Assembly (NCBI GenBank): GCA_026018925.1
Contig: JAKSZU010000016.1
Coordinates: forward strand, 31,834,877 to 31,898,876
Reading direction: 5' to 3'
DNA length: 64,000 nucleotides
Source of the DNA: Tupaia tana
Lineage: Eukaryota; Chordata; Mammalia; Scandentia; Tupaiidae
Part shown: positions 11,446-23,533 of the stretch, piece by piece
How positions within the stretch are numbered: position 1 is the first letter of the stretch
Layout of the letters: every line of letters begins with the position of its first letter
Notes under the pieces: model-generated
The model's input: only the letters and a program-made list of their open reading frames with translations
Database searches by the model: none
Told to the model about the DNA's origin: nothing
Translations under genes and position numbers: made by a program

Positions 11446-11525
11446 TGCCAGGGGGCCAGGATTCAAACCATGTAGCCAGCCATGTGAGACCAGATTATCT
11501 TAACTAGTAGGTCAGGTCCAGCCTT
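11446..11525 (-). mobile_element. tRNA-SINE head fragment, minus strand
   Basis: Only the tRNA-like end is present: gggccaggattcaaaccatg (box B side), gccatgtgagaccagattat and cttaactagtaggtcaggtcc (box A side). The rest is missing or decayed. Confidence 0.6.
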
Positions 11526-12083
11526 GAAATTAATTTTTACTTCCCCACCGATATACTCCTCCTACTACATGGGTGAACAATTGGAATCATAGCAATAGAA
11601 TTTTATACTACAGAAAATATTTCTTGAATCCAATCATGATAAAAAAAAACTCACTGGAATATATAGCCAAGAATAAAAGAAAATCGGGCCACAACCTAGA
11701 GAAAGTCATGACAGAAAGCCTAAAAGAAAACAAAATATGCCCCATTTGTGTCTTGTCTACCCTGTTCTGTAGCAATATTTCTGAAAACTGGAGGAAATAA
11801 GTAGTAGATCCTTGATTGCCCTCAGTGGTCAGAGGTTAACATACCCATAGTCAGTGGTGTGAATAAACCAGAAATAGGTCAAATACTATAATAAAGAGAT
11901 TCGGGATAAAGTTAACACTTGAAGAGTTGGTGTTTTGGAACTCCATTTTCAAGGCTTATCTTGTTACATAGATATTAATTGATTCATCCATTTACTCATC
12001 AATTTTTTATTCATATATGTATCCAACAACTTTTTTGTTCTAGACTCAAACTTTTCTGGGGTATATGACAGAAATTAAAATAT
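11526..12083. other. Unique sequence, no feature recognised
   Basis: A 75-codon frame at 11573-11800 contains several lysine-rich stretches from A runs but no domain. Nothing else seen. Confidence 0.4.
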
Positions 12084-12091
12084 TTGGCTTT

Positions 12092-12197
12092 GAGACTAGC
12101 CAATGGCATAATGATTATGTTGTTGGACTCCCACATAGTAGACCACGGTTCAATTCGTGGACCTGGCAGCTTAAACTCACACCAGGCATGTGTGTGT

Positions 12198-12228
<31 letters not shown>

Positions 12229-12363
12229 CCCAAAACCCTGAGAAGTGAAGGGATTATGGCATGGCCATTTCCTCTGGAGGGTGATTTCTCACTCTTTGTC
12301 TCTCTGTCTCTCTCTATGAGTGCATAGGCCCTATAGCAAAAATAGCAAAAATCTCTCTCTCTA

Positions 12364-12413
<50 letters not shown>
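12092..12413 (+). mobile_element. SINE-A with expanded TG tract and 47-A tail
   Basis: Head gagactagccaatggcataatg, box B-like ggttcaattcg, cctggcagcttaaactcac, then the internal GTGTGC motif has grown into (TG)n at about 12188-12228, followed by gtgcccaaaaccctgagaag, CT run and an A run at 12365-12413. Short TSD ttggcttt at 12084-12091 and 12414-12421. Confidence 0.9.
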
Positions 12414-12416
<3 letters not shown>

Positions 12417-12421
12417 GCTTT

Positions 12422-13467
12422 CTAATGAGACTAACTTTCATAAAGTCTTGGAAGACATGGTTTTTAAAAGTTTGACTCTCTTCTTGAAATGTATGAATGT
12501 CTCCTTAATATACTGATTACAAAGCAAAAAAAAAAAAAAAAAAGTTTGACTCTCTTCTACCCATGTAGTCCTTCAAGTAAACCTCCATTCACCCCAGGTC
12601 AACTAAAGTGCACCCCTTTGGAACTATTTCTCAGAAGAGACCTGCCCTACCCAGTTTACAGACGTGGGAAATGGAATATTTAACTTAATTATTACTGTTT
12701 GACCAGAGATAAGAAATCTCTCTTGCATTAGGAGATAAACCCTGTAGGCATTTAACTTTCAGGGCACATGCTCTTCCTTGAAACTCACAGGTTCCCACCC
12801 ATAATGGCTCCAGAATGCCTGTTTTGTCTTAAAGATTCTGTTTGTAAACTTACCCTTCCTTGAAAAAAAAAACACAGTCTTCATTTATATGAGACTTTAC
12901 CTAGGCTTTCAGGTCAAACAAAACATCACAGGAAGAAAGAAGTGGGGGGAGGGATGAAGCTCTTTGTATTTTCTCCCAAGGTCTACCCCATTTTGACAAA
13001 AGATGGAGTCTTCCACCTTGTCTCCTACAGTCAGATGCAAACACATGCCTTGTTCTAACACAAGGCTTGGGTTCAGATAGCAGATCTGAACTGATAGCAC
13101 TTGACTGTGTCTGCCTTTAGGGCAGCTTAGAAACAGTACCTGGTGGGTTGTTAAATTTTTGACATATTTTACTACTAACCATGCTATTGACTAAACAAGA
13201 AGCAATGACTATAGCAACTTCTAGTATAACTTGTTAAAATCACCAACTAGGTTAGTTGCTAGTTGCTTTCATGATTGGGGATAAGAGGGAAGGTATTTGA
13301 GCTTTAAACTCATACATGCCATTCTGAAAACTAAAAATCACCTCAGAGAAAATAGCAAATTATATTGACAGGTGGTAACAATTCCTCCAAGTAGATAAAC
13401 TGAAGTTGGAGTAAATAATCTAATGCCTTGTCAAACTCTTTGTTCTAAATGAGAACGCAGACATTAT
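12422..13467. other. Unique sequence, no feature recognised
   Basis: Contains an A run near 12527-12543. A short segment (aaaagtttgactctcttct) occurs at 12467-12485 and again at 12539-12557, a small local duplication. No gene seen. Confidence 0.45.
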
Positions 13468-13565
13468 CTATTCTGAGTGCTCCTTTTATTATCAATGAGC
13501 AAAGTGAGGCTTGGAGAAGACAGCATCACCCAGTGCCATACAGCCTGTGAATGGGTTTCCTGGTT
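13468..13565 (-). mobile_element. MIR fragment, minus strand
   Basis: tattatcaatgagcaaagtgaggcttggagaagac and atacagcctgtgaatgg match the reversed MIR core (gatgaggaaactgaggc...cacacagc). Confidence 0.55.
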
Positions 13566-13635
13566 CTTTGCTGGGGCTCAAGGGAACATGGCCTAAATTT
13601 AAAATAAGCACTTGATATAATATATTTTAGAGTAT

Positions 13636-13925
13636 GGAGGCTGGCCTTGTGGCCTGGTGGTTAAGTAAGCCAGATTTCACACTGCCAACCTTTTAGTTCA
13701 AATCCCAGCCCTGGCAGCTTAAGAAACATACTGGGCACATGAGCATCAGTGCCCAAAATCACAACAGGAAGGAGAAATGGAGGAGAAAGGATTGCAAAGT
13801 GACCATACTCAATTGCGGTGTGCTTTCTTCCTCTCCTTCTCTCTGTCTCTCTGTCTCTTTTGGGTGAGTGCACACACCCTCTGGCAAAAAAATAAATAAA
13901 TAAAAATAATTTTTAAAAAATAAAG
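13636..13925 (+). mobile_element. SINE-A-like, older copy
   Basis: ggaggctggccttgtggcctggtggttaag head, agttcaaatcccag, ggcagcttaagaaacatactgggcac, gaggagaaaggattgcaa, CT run with gtctctctgtctctttt, gcacacaccctctggcaaa and an aataaataaataaa tail. The AATAAA tail on an A-type body is unusual; most A copies end in plain A. Confidence 0.8.
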
Positions 13926-14674
13926 CAAGGGTGCCAGCATGAGGGGAGTATAGACATAGTGGAAGACAACATTTGAAATCAAGACTACCCCAGGAATTCT
14001 AGGTCCCCAAAACTAGACCATACTCTGCCCTTCGGTGACTCAGAGCCCAGTCTGGGATAGATACTACCTTAAGAAACTCGTTCTCTCATTGGCCTTAGAA
14101 GCTGCATGTCTTTTTGCAGTACACCTTGATTCTTGTTCTAGTGCCTCAGCCACACTAGAAAACCAAACCTTAACCTTAACCTTAACCATCCAAAACCTAA
14201 CCTTAATTCAGAGCTGAAACACCCTCCCAGCTTCCTTTTCCCTTACAGCTTTTGTTTCAAACTTTTCAAGATGAAAAAAGTTACCAATTGAGTCACTGTA
14301 GGGTTATGAAAGCATTTCCAATATTTCTGCAAATTTGTCTTATTCTTGTGCCCATCGCACCCAAAATCGTGGATTTAAAAGTGCCAGCGAGCAGCTAACA
14401 TCGTCCCAGTTCAGCACCCTCCCCAGAATGCATTCTAGGGACAAAGAGATATGAGGGCCTCCGTGGTCACTTGCTTTTGGTAACTGTCTGATTAAATAAA
14501 ATAAATAGGTTTCTTAACTATTCTCAGGGCCTCAATGTGTCAATGTTCTTATGAATCGCCCAGGAGAAACTCTATGGACGTTTCCCCAATTTATTTGGTC
14601 ATGGTTTACTTTTCCAAGGAGTATCTCAAGAGATGAATTCTTTTCAGATTATAGTAATAACAATAGCAAGGGTG
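13926..14674. other. Unique sequence with a short CCTTAA repeat
   Basis: At 14168-14190 the hexamer ccttaa is repeated about three and a half times. It differs from the vertebrate telomere repeat (ccctaa). Otherwise nothing recognised. Confidence 0.45.
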
Positions 14675-14920
14675 ACCACATTGGAGCTTTTAGTTTGTAT
14701 CAGGCTTTGAGCTAAATAAGCACTTCATGTTGTATCTCATTTAACCTTTCCAATGACCCTCCTTGGCCGTAGGTCCCACTGTGTTCCCATTTACAGAAGG
14801 GAAAACAGGCTCAGAGAAGTAACATAGTGAGTCTGAAGTCACAGGACTGACAAGTTGCAGAACTGGAATTCAAGGCATTCTGACTCCAGACATTATACTC
14901 TTGACCATTCTCTTAGATCC
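14675..14920 (-). mobile_element. MIR SINE, minus strand
   Basis: Near full-length reversed MIR: gctaaataagcacttcatg, atctcatttaacc, caatgaccctcc, cccatttacagaaggg, aacaggctcagagaagtaac, gaactggaattcaaggc, tgactccagac. One of the best-preserved MIRs in the window. Confidence 0.85.
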
Positions 14921-16784
14921 ATTTGTCTATGTATCTGTCATCATTAATCAAATCAGGAACATAACCTGTGCCCCTGCCAATTCTTGCTATGCTCGGATGA
15001 GAACAATCGCTTTGAGAGAGAGACAGGGTTGAGAAGGAAGCATGAAAGAGAGAAAGAAAAAGGAAAAGACAGAAAAAGACGAAAAGGAGGGAACAAACAG
15101 AGACATCATTTGCTTAGATTAGAACAAAGTGATTAGATGAGCCATGATAGTTATTTGGAGGAAATGAAAACCTGTACAGAACTATTCATGGGTAGGATGG
15201 GAAAAAGAAGCAGTTTCTGTTTTCAACAGGTATGTACCAAATTAATCTTTTCTTCAACAAGGTGTAAAGAAAAGTAAGAGGTTTGTTTTATTTTGTGCAA
15301 ATATTTCACATTGCCAAGGTGACCAGAGTGACACCCCAAGCCACAAAACTAGCACAAACCACAGGGACCCAAGGGAAACAATAGAGCCCAAAAGGTAGAT
15401 TCCAAAGTGAAACTAAACATTTGCAAAAATACACTAGAAAGGGAGAAGGCTATGAAGCATAGATAAAAAAGAATAATTTTTAAAAAGTTTTTAACTTCAA
15501 ATGAAGTAAGTTCTTTCTAGGGCCTATATTCCCTATAGGGCCAGTCCCTCAACTACAAACCTGTGAAAGAAGTTGCCAACAAAATCGAAAGAAAAAACTG
15601 CCTAGTACAATTTAATTGAGTTTCCTAAAGGGACAAGCTAAAACCAACCAACTTTTCCAGACCGTGGGAAGGAATTTGAATCTCGCATGCCCAGTGGAGA
15701 AAATACAGAGAGTCTTCTTTTGCATTTTAATATTATGGAGTATCTTTAAAGCTTTGGAAGTCCCTTCAGGAAGCCAGGAACACTCAGAAATTTTAAAATA
15801 GAGAGTACTCCCCCCATCACATTTTTTCCTACCTATTTACATTAATTCTATTGCTCACCAAAAGCTCAGAATCCTTGGCCTAAGAAAGTAACTGGAGTAG
15901 ATAAGCCTTTTAAAGAACAGGGATAGACAAGGTAAAAGGCAACACCAAAGGCTAAAGCCACAAGAAATTTCTGAGAGTCAGTGCCTCGCCCTCTGTCCCC
16001 ACCACCACTACCACCACCAACGCGAACCCCTCATCACGGCCTCTTTCTGGCTCTTTGATGGAGAGCAGCTACCTTCTTGGACAGCTGGAGAAAGGCCTAA
16101 CCGCTTGAGGCTCCTAAAGTTCTAACCAAGTCAAGGGTCATCTGTGATCTGAACAGAAGTATCTAAAAGGGATTTTCTGCCAGCTGATTTCAAAAGTGAA
16201 ATGCCCATTCCATTTCTCATCACTGCCTTGGAGCCAATGTTTTAGAGATAACAGAGAAAAGGCCAAAGTTATCAGTCATTGACATTCAGGAAAACTGAGA
16301 GAAGCTGATTCCAGAGTGAATTTCCCATAGACAGTCAGCTGACTATACCTGGTAAAAACCAGCATGGTGACTGACTAATTAGATAGCCTTGTATGGATTG
16401 CTGGGTGCTGGGGGTTGAGGTGTGTGTGTGGCGGGGGGGGGGGGGGGGGGGGGGGGGTAGGGGGGACCTGAAGATTCCAGAGGAACTTTGGACGTCCTGT
16501 CTGAACTCCTACCTGTTATAGGACTGATTTTATGAAGCCTAGGGTATAAGAAATTAAGAAATTAAACCCTTTTTAAAAGAGGACTAAGGTTTCAACTTTT
16601 TCTGGCTTTGACTCTAATGTAGGTTTCCAAAATGCATGCAAGCTATAACAGATTCAAGAGGGCAACGGCCTACTCTGGACTCATATCTCCATGCCTTCAC
16701 TGGGATATAATTAAAAAGACTGAAGTTAACTACTCTAACTAAGGGATTTTTTGCAGCCGTGTTCCACCATGTTAAATATATCTT
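14921..16784. other. Unique sequence with purine-rich and poly-G tracts
   Basis: Holds an A/G-rich tract (about 15013-15105) and a G homopolymer (16433-16457). A CAC-rich patch (caccaccactaccaccacc) sits near 16001-16019. No gene recognised. Confidence 0.45.
16433..16457. repeat. Poly-G homopolymer
   Basis: 25 consecutive G after a short (TG)n, then tagggggg. Long G runs are mutable and error-prone in assembly; the exact length should not be trusted. Confidence 0.85.
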
Positions 16785-16862
16785 CTCATGCATTCAACCA
16801 AAACTTGCTGATGCCAACCTATTAAGACACTAAGATGGGTACTAGGAGATATTAAAGTATAA
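16785..16862 (-). mobile_element. L2 3'-end fragment, minus strand
   Basis: catgcattcaaccaaaacttgctgatg...agatgggtactaggagatattaaag resembles the reversed L2 3' end (attcattcaacaaatatttattgag...ctaggcactgggg). Short and diverged. Confidence 0.5.
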
Positions 16863-16874
16863 CCGCACGTAGCC

Positions 16875-17115
16875 TAGGTACAGTAGCACAGGTGATAGGG
16901 CACCCCTGTGCAAGGCTGGATCTGCATGGGAGGCCCAGGTTCAGTGCCCAGACTAACTTGAACACACTGGTCAAGACTGTACATGCCTGTAATCCTAACT
17001 AACTGTGAGGCTGTGCAGGAGAGTCTTTCAAAAACACCTCTCTGTTTCTCTCTCTCTCTCTCTCTCTGTTTTTCTCTCTCCCTTTCATTAAAAAAAAAAA
17101 AGAAAGAAAGAAAAA
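16875..17115 (+). mobile_element. SINE-C-like element
   Basis: ggtacagtagcacaggtgat (box A-like), gcatgggaggcccaggttcagtgccc (box B-like ggttcagtgcc), middle with catgcctgtaatcc, a (CT)n run at about 17047-17067 and an A-rich tail. It shares the general tRNA-SINE plan but not the SINE-A body. Family unnamed. Confidence 0.55.
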
Positions 17116-17479
17116 GAAAAGTAAAAATGTGCAGTGTTTTGCACTCCCAGGAGCTCAAATGTACTTAAGGATATAGGGAAGGTGGGTATTGAGAAGAAAG
17201 CACCTTTAGTGCAAATGTAGAACCTGGATGCTGCAACTCGTGAAAAGATTAACTCACCAAGTGCTTCTGGTGCCCTGGAGTTTTAGAATAATAGACAATT
17301 TTTGAAGATTAGAGATTTTTTTTTTCTATTCAAATGTTCAAGTACAAAGTAAGCCAAAAGCTGAAAACCTAAGAAGATAATAATCTGTCATAATTTTGTC
17401 TATACTTTTTCTTTTGAGTGTTTCAGACATCTGATCAAAGAGACAAGAGAAGAAGACAAAGTTCAGCATAAAGACTCAA
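17116..17479. other. Unique sequence
   Basis: No repeat or gene recognised. Confidence 0.4.
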
Positions 17480-17705
17480 GAAATGGAGTCAAATAACTTT
17501 GGTTGCTTTCTTGAAACAGCTTGATTTCATAATCATTTTATTGAAAAAATCACTTCATTCCATTTTTTAATTTATAAAGTGATAAGAAACTACCCTTGGC
17601 ACCACCTTCCTCACTAGAATATTGAAAGGAATTAATGAGATAGTGTCTATAAAATGCATTGAACTCATAGGAAGGTGTAATGGACGCTAAATAAAAATAT
17701 TATTA
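17480..17705 (+). mobile_element. MIR SINE, plus strand
   Basis: The order gagtcaaataactttgg, aatttataaagtgataag, cctcactagaatattgaaaggaattaatgag, aaaatgcattgaactcatagg and aataaaaatattattatc follows the MIR core and 3' part. Confidence 0.7.
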
Positions 17706-19214
17706 TCATTGAAGCCCTTCTAATCCGGTGAGCTTCAGTGGAGCTGTAAAATACCTCTGTTCTCTCTTCGAATCTTTTTCTTCCTAACTTTTAAAGGTTG
17801 GCATGACTGATTCATCTAACATTACCAACCAACAAAATGGAAAAGAAAAGTTTAATGCAAATCCTTCTGTGTTTTTGCACAAGAGATTACACAGAGCACA
17901 GTGCACAACCTACTTCCTGCCCTCCCTCCAGCTCAGGGCCCTGTCTGGTTCTGTGGCTGTAATTTATCCTTGCTCATTTGAAAATTCTTCATTTTCCATT
18001 CTGAGTCAAAACCTTTTGGTCCCCAAACATGCTGACAAAAATGTACCCATTCGAGCCATTTTGTGTTTGGAGTACATTTAAAGACATATTTTATGTTTGG
18101 GACACATTTAAGGACTCATTTTATCTCCTTTGCTCTGTGGCCCTCCAGAAATCATAGTCTTCATTTGCATCTAATTGATTTGTATGTATTTTAATACTGC
18201 TCCATTAGAAATGTGGCTTTGTTTCCTTTATACAGATGAGTTATGCTAGATGCCCAATTAATTTCAAGCATGTAGGAAGCAGAGAATGACTTGGTATGTT
18301 CCCTTGGTCCTGACTGTTGGTTTGTCATTTCTATATGTTTTAAAACATTGTCTTCATTGTGGAGCTGAAGGGAGATGATGAGGCTTGCTGGTGGTGCTTG
18401 TTGAAATCCAAATGCTCCTGGTGTCAACGCTAGGGTTAAACAGCACCCTAGGGAGACATGAGTTTGTCCTTTGTATTGCCTCTCTCTGTGTTGCAAATTC
18501 ACACATTTTACATAGGATATGAACACTGCTCCAGGATGGTTTTACAAGTTAAGGATGTGGAAAACACCCACATCCTATCGCAAATACTGACCAAGTGAAC
18601 TCTACAACTGAGTCAACTGTTCAGTGGAAAAAACAACAAGAAGCTAAGCAGAAGGGAATATGCTTAAATATTTAGTAAAACACTTCAAAGGAATGAGCTC
18701 ACCATTCGTCAAAGCAAAGGCACTGCCATTCACCTCCCTGATGGAGCATGGGCCCCTATTCTCCCTGGTAATGACTCTGACCTCCATTAAATCATGCATG
18801 TGCCCTATACCTCCAGACCAGAGTCATATCAGCTCCATGTCATAAATAAGAATGGCAATGTTAATGGACCTCACCCCACTATTGACCCCCAATGGAAAGA
18901 ATAATAATAATAATAATTACAATGCTCCTGACCTAAGTAGTACTCTTCAGAATGTTTTGTGATTCTGTTTATCCACGCTCTTTCCAGGATAAACTGTTTC
19001 AAGCTCAGACTGGTAGATTCTTAGTTTAACCATCACTCCCAGCCCAAGGGAACATGTCTTTATTATTCCTTTAACCTTTACATGTTGAAAGAATTAGCTC
19101 AAATATCCCAAGATCTTCTCTTATCATCCAATAGGGACACTTACTGCTTCCAGAGCATCTCTAGAAGCCGTACCTTACTTAGCACAGAGTAGACGGGGTC
19201 TCATCTTAGTCATG
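17706..19214. other. Unique sequence with a 2-copy tandem repeat and a short (AAT)n
   Basis: Mostly non-repetitive. Two adjacent near-copies of a unit of about 30 bp, built on tttggagtacatttaaagac and tttgggacacatttaaggac, lie at 18058-18120. (AAT)n at 18900-18917. Frames of 92 and 111 codons (17803-18081 plus, 18191-18526 minus) have no recognisable domain. Confidence 0.5.
18058..18120. repeat. Two-copy tandem repeat
   Basis: Unit 1 ttttgtgtttggagtacatt + taaagacata, unit 2 ttttatgtttgggacacatt + taaggactca; about 80% identical, adjacent, same direction. Confidence 0.75.
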
Positions 19215-19345
19215 TCATTTATTCATTCAGTTGGTATATTCTAAAATGTGTCACAGAGGCCAAGCCCTATGAGGTGCTGGGAAGACAAAGATGCATAAAC
19301 ACAGACTCTGCCTCTGAGTGCTTTCAAGTCTGTTAGGACAGATGG
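19215..19345 (-). mobile_element. L2 3'-end fragment, minus strand
   Basis: atttattcattcagttggta, ccaagccctatgaggtgctgg, gacaaagatgcataaacaca, gactctgcctctgagtgctttcaag fit the reversed L2 3' UTR. Confidence 0.65.
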
Positions 19346-20397
19346 TGACGTTTCTCAGCATCGGAAATCTCCTTCTGGTGAGTAGAGGTGGTTTTGAATT
19401 TTTTCAATTTCCTCTCAGCAGTGAGCATACTTCCTTACTCAATCAAAACTATTAATTCAAATAGGCAACCAGAAAATCCAAAGAAAACTTTCCCAACTAT
19501 TGATGTATGAAAACACCTCTTTTTTTTTTTTCCAAAGGTGAGCACACATTTCATGATGTAGTCCTCTGAACAAGAGAAATACAAGTTGATTCCTTTAAGC
19601 ATTTTCTAACTACTGTTTGCCTGCTCTCTAATTTAGGAATTTTGTAGGGAATTGGAAGGGGTGTGTGGGGTGGAGGTTGATGATCATTTATATAACAAAA
19701 TATGTTTATAATAAAAGATCCCACTCATTCAAAATCCAGAAGAAATCAAAACAAATTTTCAAGAATGAGGGACAGTTTTTCTATCCTCCTTTTACCTCCA
19801 GCAAACAGCTCAGTCATTTAGAATGTCTTTAGACTCTGTCTTTTCTTTCCACAAGAGGATATATTAACTGAGCAAGTTATTTACCTCTACCAAAAGCCTA
19901 CAGGAGCACAGAAGAAGGGAGGTAGTCATTGTTCTCCAGAGCAAAGACCATACGTTTTCCTAGAAGGCTCAGCAGTCCCATAATTCATCCAGGGAACTCT
20001 AATATTTAACTTCTCAATAGTCCCCAACAAAGGAGTTTCAGTCATGGCAACAAGATCCACCCTATGTCTCTTTGTGTGTGAGATCACCTCCCTTCCCCTT
20101 TCTTCCCACTCCCCAGCCCTTTCTATACCCTCCTGGCATACCTAGCACACCCAGAGGAACAAAACAGGGAACACAACCCCACACCACTATTTTCCTATTT
20201 TTATCCTCTCAACAGCAGATTTCCATCAGATAGTCTCACTGAGATTAAAAAAAAGAAGAAGAAAGAAAATACTACATAGAAAGGGTGTCAAAGAAGAGAG
20301 AATAGAGGCTAGGTAAGAGGAAATAGAGCAGATGGGAGAGGATAATTTTAATTATGACATAGCGTAAGAGTCTTAGAGAGAGGCTGAATGGTGACCC
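19346..20397. other. Unique sequence
   Basis: No gene or named repeat recognised; an A-rich patch lies at 20247-20267. Confidence 0.45.
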
Positions 20398-20575
20398 AGA
20401 GGTAAAATATGACACTTGCAAGGCTGATCCACATGAAAAGGTTCAGTTCAACATGCTAGGCACTCATGCACCCATAATCCAGGTTGGATGAAGGTAGAGA
20501 TGGAAGACCCAGTCAGGGATATTGTATCTCTGCCTCCCTCTTTCTCATTCACAGAATAAGTAAATAAACTTTTTT
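20398..20575 (+). mobile_element. SINE-C
   Basis: caaggctgatccacatg, aaaggttcagttcaacatgc, cactcatgcacccataatcc, CT-rich ctctgcctccctctttctc and an ataagtaaataaac tail. It matches the layout of the minus-strand copy at 5046-5245 (gatccacatgg, tcattca...aataaataaa). Confidence 0.55.
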
Positions 20576-20585
20576 TTTAAGTCTG

Positions 20586-20846
20586 AGAGACCAGCAGATG
20601 GTGTAATGGTTACATCACAAACTCTCACATAGTCAACTGTGGTTCAAGTTCCAGACCCAGTGGCTTAAAACTCATGCCGGGCACATGTACATGTGTGCCC
20701 AAAACCCTGAGAGGAAAATGGAGGAGAAGGAATTGCAGTGTGGCCATCCCCAGTGGAGGGGGTGATTTCTCACTTTATGTCTCTCTGTCTCTCTCTGTCT
20801 CTCCAGCAAGCGCACACACCCTATAGCAAAAATCTCTCAAAAAAAA
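20586..20846 (+). mobile_element. SINE-A
   Basis: gagaccagcagatggtgtaatgg, box B-like ggttcaagttcc, cccagtggcttaaaactcatg, gaggagaaggaattgcagtg, CT run, caagcgcacacaccctatagc and A tail. It landed in the tail of the SINE-C just upstream. Only a 6-bp TSD (aagtct) can be argued. Confidence 0.92.
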
Positions 20847-21164
20847 GTCTTATTGAGAGTCAATATTTGTTAATTAAGTTTGTCTCAGAGCAAAAAATAA
20901 AATAAAATAAATTATTTGATCTGTTTCCATAAATTTTATTGGGAGAGTGAATCTGTCCCCTCTGAAAGCTGTATTCAGCTTCCTGACATGAAGCCTAGCA
21001 TGATATTGATTTATTCTAGATAATACATCATTTTGATCATCAGTTCCACTATGGATTCCCAGGGAAAAAACTAAAATAATGACATTCATGAATCAATTAT
21101 TTTTAAGTTAAATTTTTTATAAGCAGTTTAATCTAAAAGCTCACACTGAAAGCAGTTAGAAAGA
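20847..21164. other. Unique sequence
   Basis: Nothing recognised. Confidence 0.4.
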
Positions 21165-21330
21165 CTTGCATAGAGTCAGAGGACCTGAATTTCTATTCAG
21201 CTCTGCAGTTTACTAGCTGTATCACAAAGGAAATGACTTCAGTATTCTGAAGTCTAAAACTTTTGTGAAAATTAAATATGTGTGATAAATATTATTAAAT
21301 AGTGTATGTACAACAATGCAATGTATATAC
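21165..21330 (+). mobile_element. MIR SINE, plus strand
   Basis: gagtcagaggacctgaatttc, agctctgcagtttactagctgtatcac, aggaaatgacttcagtattctg, gtgaaaattaaatatgtgtg and aaatattattaaatagtg follow MIR from the tRNA-like region to the 3' part. Confidence 0.75.
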
Positions 21331-21440
21331 AAAACTTCAATTATTTGACATCTAATTAATACTCCAAACAAGAAAAATAAAAAAGGAATGAAAGAGGAGA
21401 ATAAAAAGATATTAAATTATCTTTCTTTGTCTCTGTTCAT

Positions 21441-21442
<2 letters not shown>

Positions 21443-21477
<35 letters not shown>
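21443..21477. repeat. (AC)17 microsatellite
   Basis: Perfect dinucleotide run. Confidence 0.95.
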
Positions 21478-21479
<2 letters not shown>

Positions 21480-21909
21480 TACCTAAATCTGAACCTACAT
21501 GGACTTTCTTGGGAATGATAGTTGAATAGATCTGAATAAATCCTGAACTCTGGTCCCAGTTTGATCACAAGTGAACCCTGAAGAAAATGGGTCAAATCAG
21601 GACAAAACTGAATAACAGAATTCAGCTCAGAATAGACACCAAGAGTCACAGAGAAAACTGAATCTACAGTCCCTCCCAGAGTAATGTAGAATAATTCCTC
21701 AAGCCAAGTCATTTCCCTTCACTATCCCCTACATGTAGCAGAACCAGTACTGAACAATGCTTTTAAGAGATTTTCAGACTAGAAAAAGAGCCCTTCTCAA
21801 GTTTCTCATCAGTGTGAAAAAAATAAATAAATAAAGTTTAGATTTTTCCCCCAGATCTCTTTTCTCTCCTCCACTCCCATTTCTATGAACTGTAGATCTG
21901 CCCATCATT

Positions 21910-23065
21910 CATTCCTTTGAGCATTTATTGAGTGTCTTGTGCTGCTATGGTGATACTGAAGAGCTACTCAAGAAATGGCCTCACAGGCTCAAGGAGGCAG
22001 AAGACTGCCAAGTGAACAGATTTGATCTCTGATTCTAACAAAAGCTCTAGAAGGGGTGTGCATGGGGTGCCATAGGCGCACCATGGAAGAGCAGGAGCAC
22101 CTAACTCTAGGTAGGAAGCTCAGACAAGACTTCCCAGAGGCAATGACACCTGAGATGAATTGTAAAGGAAGAGTAGGAGATATTCAGGCCATAACTGGGG
22201 TTGCAAGTGAGAGGCATGTTGGAATGGGAGGCACATTGAAAGCACAGAAAAACAAAAAGAAAATAATTAGAGCACTAGATGATTACCAGAGTGGGTAGAA
22301 AATTTGAATGGTCAGACAGGAGACCAAAGAGGTAGGTAAAGGCATGCCAGTTCAATCAGGAGCTGTCAGAGTTCAAAAGACTTCCTGAAAACAATAAGAG
22401 AAATAATATAATCAAATTTATGTTTTAGAAACCACTCTCTGATAACATCGTGAGGAGATTAAAGATGGGAGATGAGAGAGGTAAGGAGTGAAGGTAAAGT
22501 TAAAGAGTCATACATTACAAGTTGAATTCGCAAAACTTGGTTAAGTGAATGTACATGGGAAGTAATGTAGAGGTCAAGAATGACTCCCAGATTTCTGCTA
22601 GGACAATGCGTGGGCCATGAAGCCATCACCCAGGAAAGAATAAAAGAGAAGAGAAACAAGAAATGGAAGGAAAGTGACTTCTGTTTGCCCTTCTGAATTT
22701 GGGGTCCTAGAATATATGAAAGTGAAACTGTTCAGTTGACAGGTATGTCTGCTCTCTGGAATGTGGGAGAGGAATCTAAGCTATAAATGAAGAGTTGGGG
22801 TGCTCTGTGTGTCATGAAAAGTCACATGGGAAGTACGTACAGGAAGAAGAGAAGACTGAGGTTAGAACCTGGGAAGCACATGCCTGTGGTTGGAAGAGGA
22901 ATCAACAGTGGAGACCAAGAGAGAGCATTCAGAGATGAGACAAAAGCTTTCATGGAAAAGAGACATAGATTCTATCGAATGCAGGAAAAAAAGTTGAGAT
23001 AAAGAAGGGAAAGAGTCCACTGGATATAGTAACAGAGATGACCTCAAGGAAGCCAGCCCAAGTGG
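21910..23065 (-). mobile_element. L2 LINE, long minus-strand copy
   Basis: Plus strand reads through reversed L2 for over 1.1 kb: attcctttgagcatttattgagtgtc (3' end), gacttcccagaggcaatgacacctgag, gaccaaagaggtaggtaaag, tcaaatttatgttttagaaacc, gtcaagaatgactcccag, gaagtacgtacaggaagaagag and ccactggatatagtaacagagatgacc, corresponding to ORF positions up to the RT region. Heavily diverged with no open frame left. Confidence 0.75.
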
Positions 23066-23532
23066 CAAGGTGTGGGAGGATGACATTAATCTTTCCATCT
23101 CACTGTGACATTTGACTCACTGCTACTTCAGCTCTCAGTTTTTCTGTAAAATGCAGATTAGGAGCTACTTGGGCCCTGAAATAAGCTGTCTTGACTCAGC
23201 AGAGATGAAGAGTCAATTCATGATGCTGCTCAGGTCAGCAACAATGACCCGCAGACTCGGCTGCAGGCACCAAATGAGCTGAAAGTATTTTAAAATTTTC
23301 ATTTGGGGCAAGGCCTTAAACCATGATACACTATTACTATAGTTTATTTAATGGATATAATTTATACTAAACCTAGTAATCACCATTACCGTAGTATAAA
23401 TAGTTCAACATGGATATAAACATTTCATATTATTTAGGAAGTTAATACCTTAGAATTTGAAAGTTCCATCAAAAACTTGGTTTTTATTCCGTTTTCTCTT
23501 CACCAGGCTGGCTACACATCAAAACCAAGATG
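23066..23532. other. Unique sequence
   Basis: No gene or repeat recognised. Confidence 0.4.
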
Positions 23533-23533
23533 A

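Noticed and set aside
12188-12228. CRISPR-like or regularly spaced repeat array
   Set aside because: Only dinucleotide microsatellites and dispersed SINEs; no constant repeat with unique spacers of uniform length.
14166-14215. Interstitial telomeric repeat
   Set aside because: The unit is ccttaa, not ccctaa, and only three to four copies exist.
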